DNA from: an uncultured Dialister sp.
GTDB lineage: Bacteria > Bacillota > Negativicutes > Veillonellales > Dialisteraceae
Assembly (NCBI GenBank): GCA_934193095.1
Contig: CAKPUX010000079.1
Coordinates: forward strand, 1-6,539
Direction: 5' to 3'
DNA: 6,539 nt
Shown here piece by piece: positions 6,374 to 6,539 of this stretch. Positions within the stretch are counted from its first letter, which is position 1. Each line of letters starts with the position of its first letter. Position numbers and translations under genes: made by a program. The notes below the pieces were generated by a model that was given only the letters and a program-made list of their open reading frames with translations, was not told the DNA's origin and did no database searches.

Positions 6374-6408
6374 CAAAATCCAAAATCCTGAATCCTGAAC
6401 CCTGAACC
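6374..6408 (+). repeat. Right heptad array of R3
   Basis: Five units run in exact phase: CAAAATC at 6374 and 6381, CTGAATC at 6388, CTGAACC at 6395 and 6402. They form a stepwise series in which neighbours are identical or differ by one to three bases. They are roughly complementary to the outer left units of the same copy. Confidence 0.8.
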
Positions 6409-6410
6409 AT

Positions 6411-6461
6411 AAAAAATTCAAAAAAAACCTGTTGACACACACGCCCAGGATGTGATAGTAT
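6411..6461 (+). promoter_or_regulatory. Strong promoter P1 with A-rich upstream element
   Basis: A consensus -35 TTGACA (6432-6437) is followed at 18 bp by TAGTAT (6456-6461) preceded by TGA, an extended -10. TATTAT at 6459-6464 is closer to consensus but its 21-bp spacing is too long. The A-tracts at 6411-6416 and 6420-6427 are placed like an UP element. No coding start follows within the window, which fits a stable RNA operon, though this is inferred. Confidence 0.7.
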
Positions 6462-6470
6462 TATACCCGT

Positions 6471-6501
6471 CGCTGATGAAGCGGCCCCGTTCGAAAGAGC
6501 G
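6471..6501 (+). other. Early transcribed leader with two small hairpins
   Basis: Just after the expected P1 start, CGCT (6471-6474) can pair with AGCG (6480-6483). CGTTC (6488-6492) can pair with GAGCG (6497-6501) across a GAAA tetraloop, with one G-U wobble. No open reading frame with a ribosome binding site is visible. The function is unknown; it is consistent with a leader between tandem promoters. Confidence 0.4.
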
Positions 6502-6503
6502 AT

Positions 6504-6532
6504 GAAAAAGATTTCAAAAAAATCATTTGACA
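6504..6532 (+). promoter_or_regulatory. Second promoter P2, cut by the window edge
   Basis: A second TTGACA (6527-6532) follows A-tracts at 6505-6509 and 6516-6522, the same arrangement as P1 about 95 bases earlier. The -10 box would lie beyond the right edge. Tandem promoters with A-rich upstream elements are typical of rRNA operons in Bacillota. Confidence 0.55.
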
Positions 6533-6539
6533 AACCTCT

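Larger units (their letters stand above)
6132..6408 (+). repeat. Structured interspersed repeat, copy R3 (longest copy)
   Basis: This is the most complete member of the family and lies between the his terminator and the next promoter. GGTTCAA-type units occupy 6132-6168, TGACTAA-type units 6171-6205, then a linker, a core (6242-6373) matching R1, and a right heptad array (6374-6408). A perfect 9-bp inverted pair, GGTTCAGGG (6162-6170) and CCCTGAACC (6400-6408), bounds a 247-bp unit like a small non-autonomous mobile element. Core hairpins are H1 6245-6265, H2 6294-6310 (one mismatch), H3 6337-6347 and H4 6356-6372 (7-bp stem, GAA loop). No coding frame looks real and no target-site duplication is evident. 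The orientation sign is nominal, set parallel to R1. Confidence 0.85.

Noticed and set aside
4278..6408. A CRISPR array
   Set aside because: Only three dispersed, unequal copies are present, separated by genes. There are no regular spacers and no cas genes.
6132..6408. An insertion sequence
   Set aside because: No transposase frame and no clear target-site duplication. At most it resembles a non-autonomous element by its 9-bp inverted ends.
6227..6442. Minus-strand open frames in the region after the terminator (6227-6442 and 6321-6533)
   Set aside because: They run through repeat R3 and the P1 promoter, lack binding sites and give repeat-derived peptides.
6484..6501. A tRNA-like T-loop motif (GTTCGAAA) in the leader after P1, and GGTTCAA units in the repeats
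   Set aside because: No cloverleaf, anticodon arm or acceptor stem can be drawn around them. The leader motif is better explained as a GAAA tetraloop hairpin, and the others as heptad units.

Overview
The window carries the distal part of a histidine biosynthesis operon, all on the + strand, in the order hisD-hisC-hisB-hisH-hisA-hisF-hisIE. It ends at an intrinsic terminator, and the start of a second, strongly promoted transcription unit runs off the right edge. Strong AGGAGG-type ribosome binding sites, moderate GC content, a monofunctional HisB and a fused HisIE suggest a bacterium of the Bacillota. Negativicutes (Megasphaera, Dialister or Selenomonas relatives) is my best guess, but I cannot confirm it from this window.

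Layout: positions 29-4280 hold hisD, hisC, hisB, hisH and hisA packed with no gaps. Each stop codon lies within a few bases of the next start, with ATGA or TGATG overlaps at three of the four junctions. From hisA onward the packing is broken. A 260-bp spacer (4281-4540) separates hisA from hisF, and a 121-bp spacer (5297-5417) separates hisF from hisIE. Both spacers are filled mainly by members of a non-coding repeat family. A third, longer copy (about 6132-6408) follows the hisIE terminator. Downstream of it lies a strong promoter with an A-rich upstream element. A second TTGACA box sits at the right edge, a tandem arrangement typical of a ribosomal RNA operon (inferred).

How the genes work together: HisIE converts phosphoribosyl-ATP to ProFAR, HisA isomerises it to PRFAR, and HisH plus HisF convert PRFAR to imidazole glycerol phosphate (IGP) and AICAR. 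HisB dehydrates IGP, HisC transaminates the product, and HisD oxidises histidinol to histidine. HisG (with or without HisZ) for the first step and a histidinol-phosphatase are not in the window. Key catalytic residues are visible in all seven proteins, so all look functional.

The least ordinary content is the repeat family. Its full-length copies have a core with four small hairpins, two of which show compensatory base changes between copies. The core is bordered by degenerate arrays with a 7-bp period. One such heptad supplies the hisA stop codon. Repeats of this general look may already be known in related genomes. What I can show is the structure, not its novelty.
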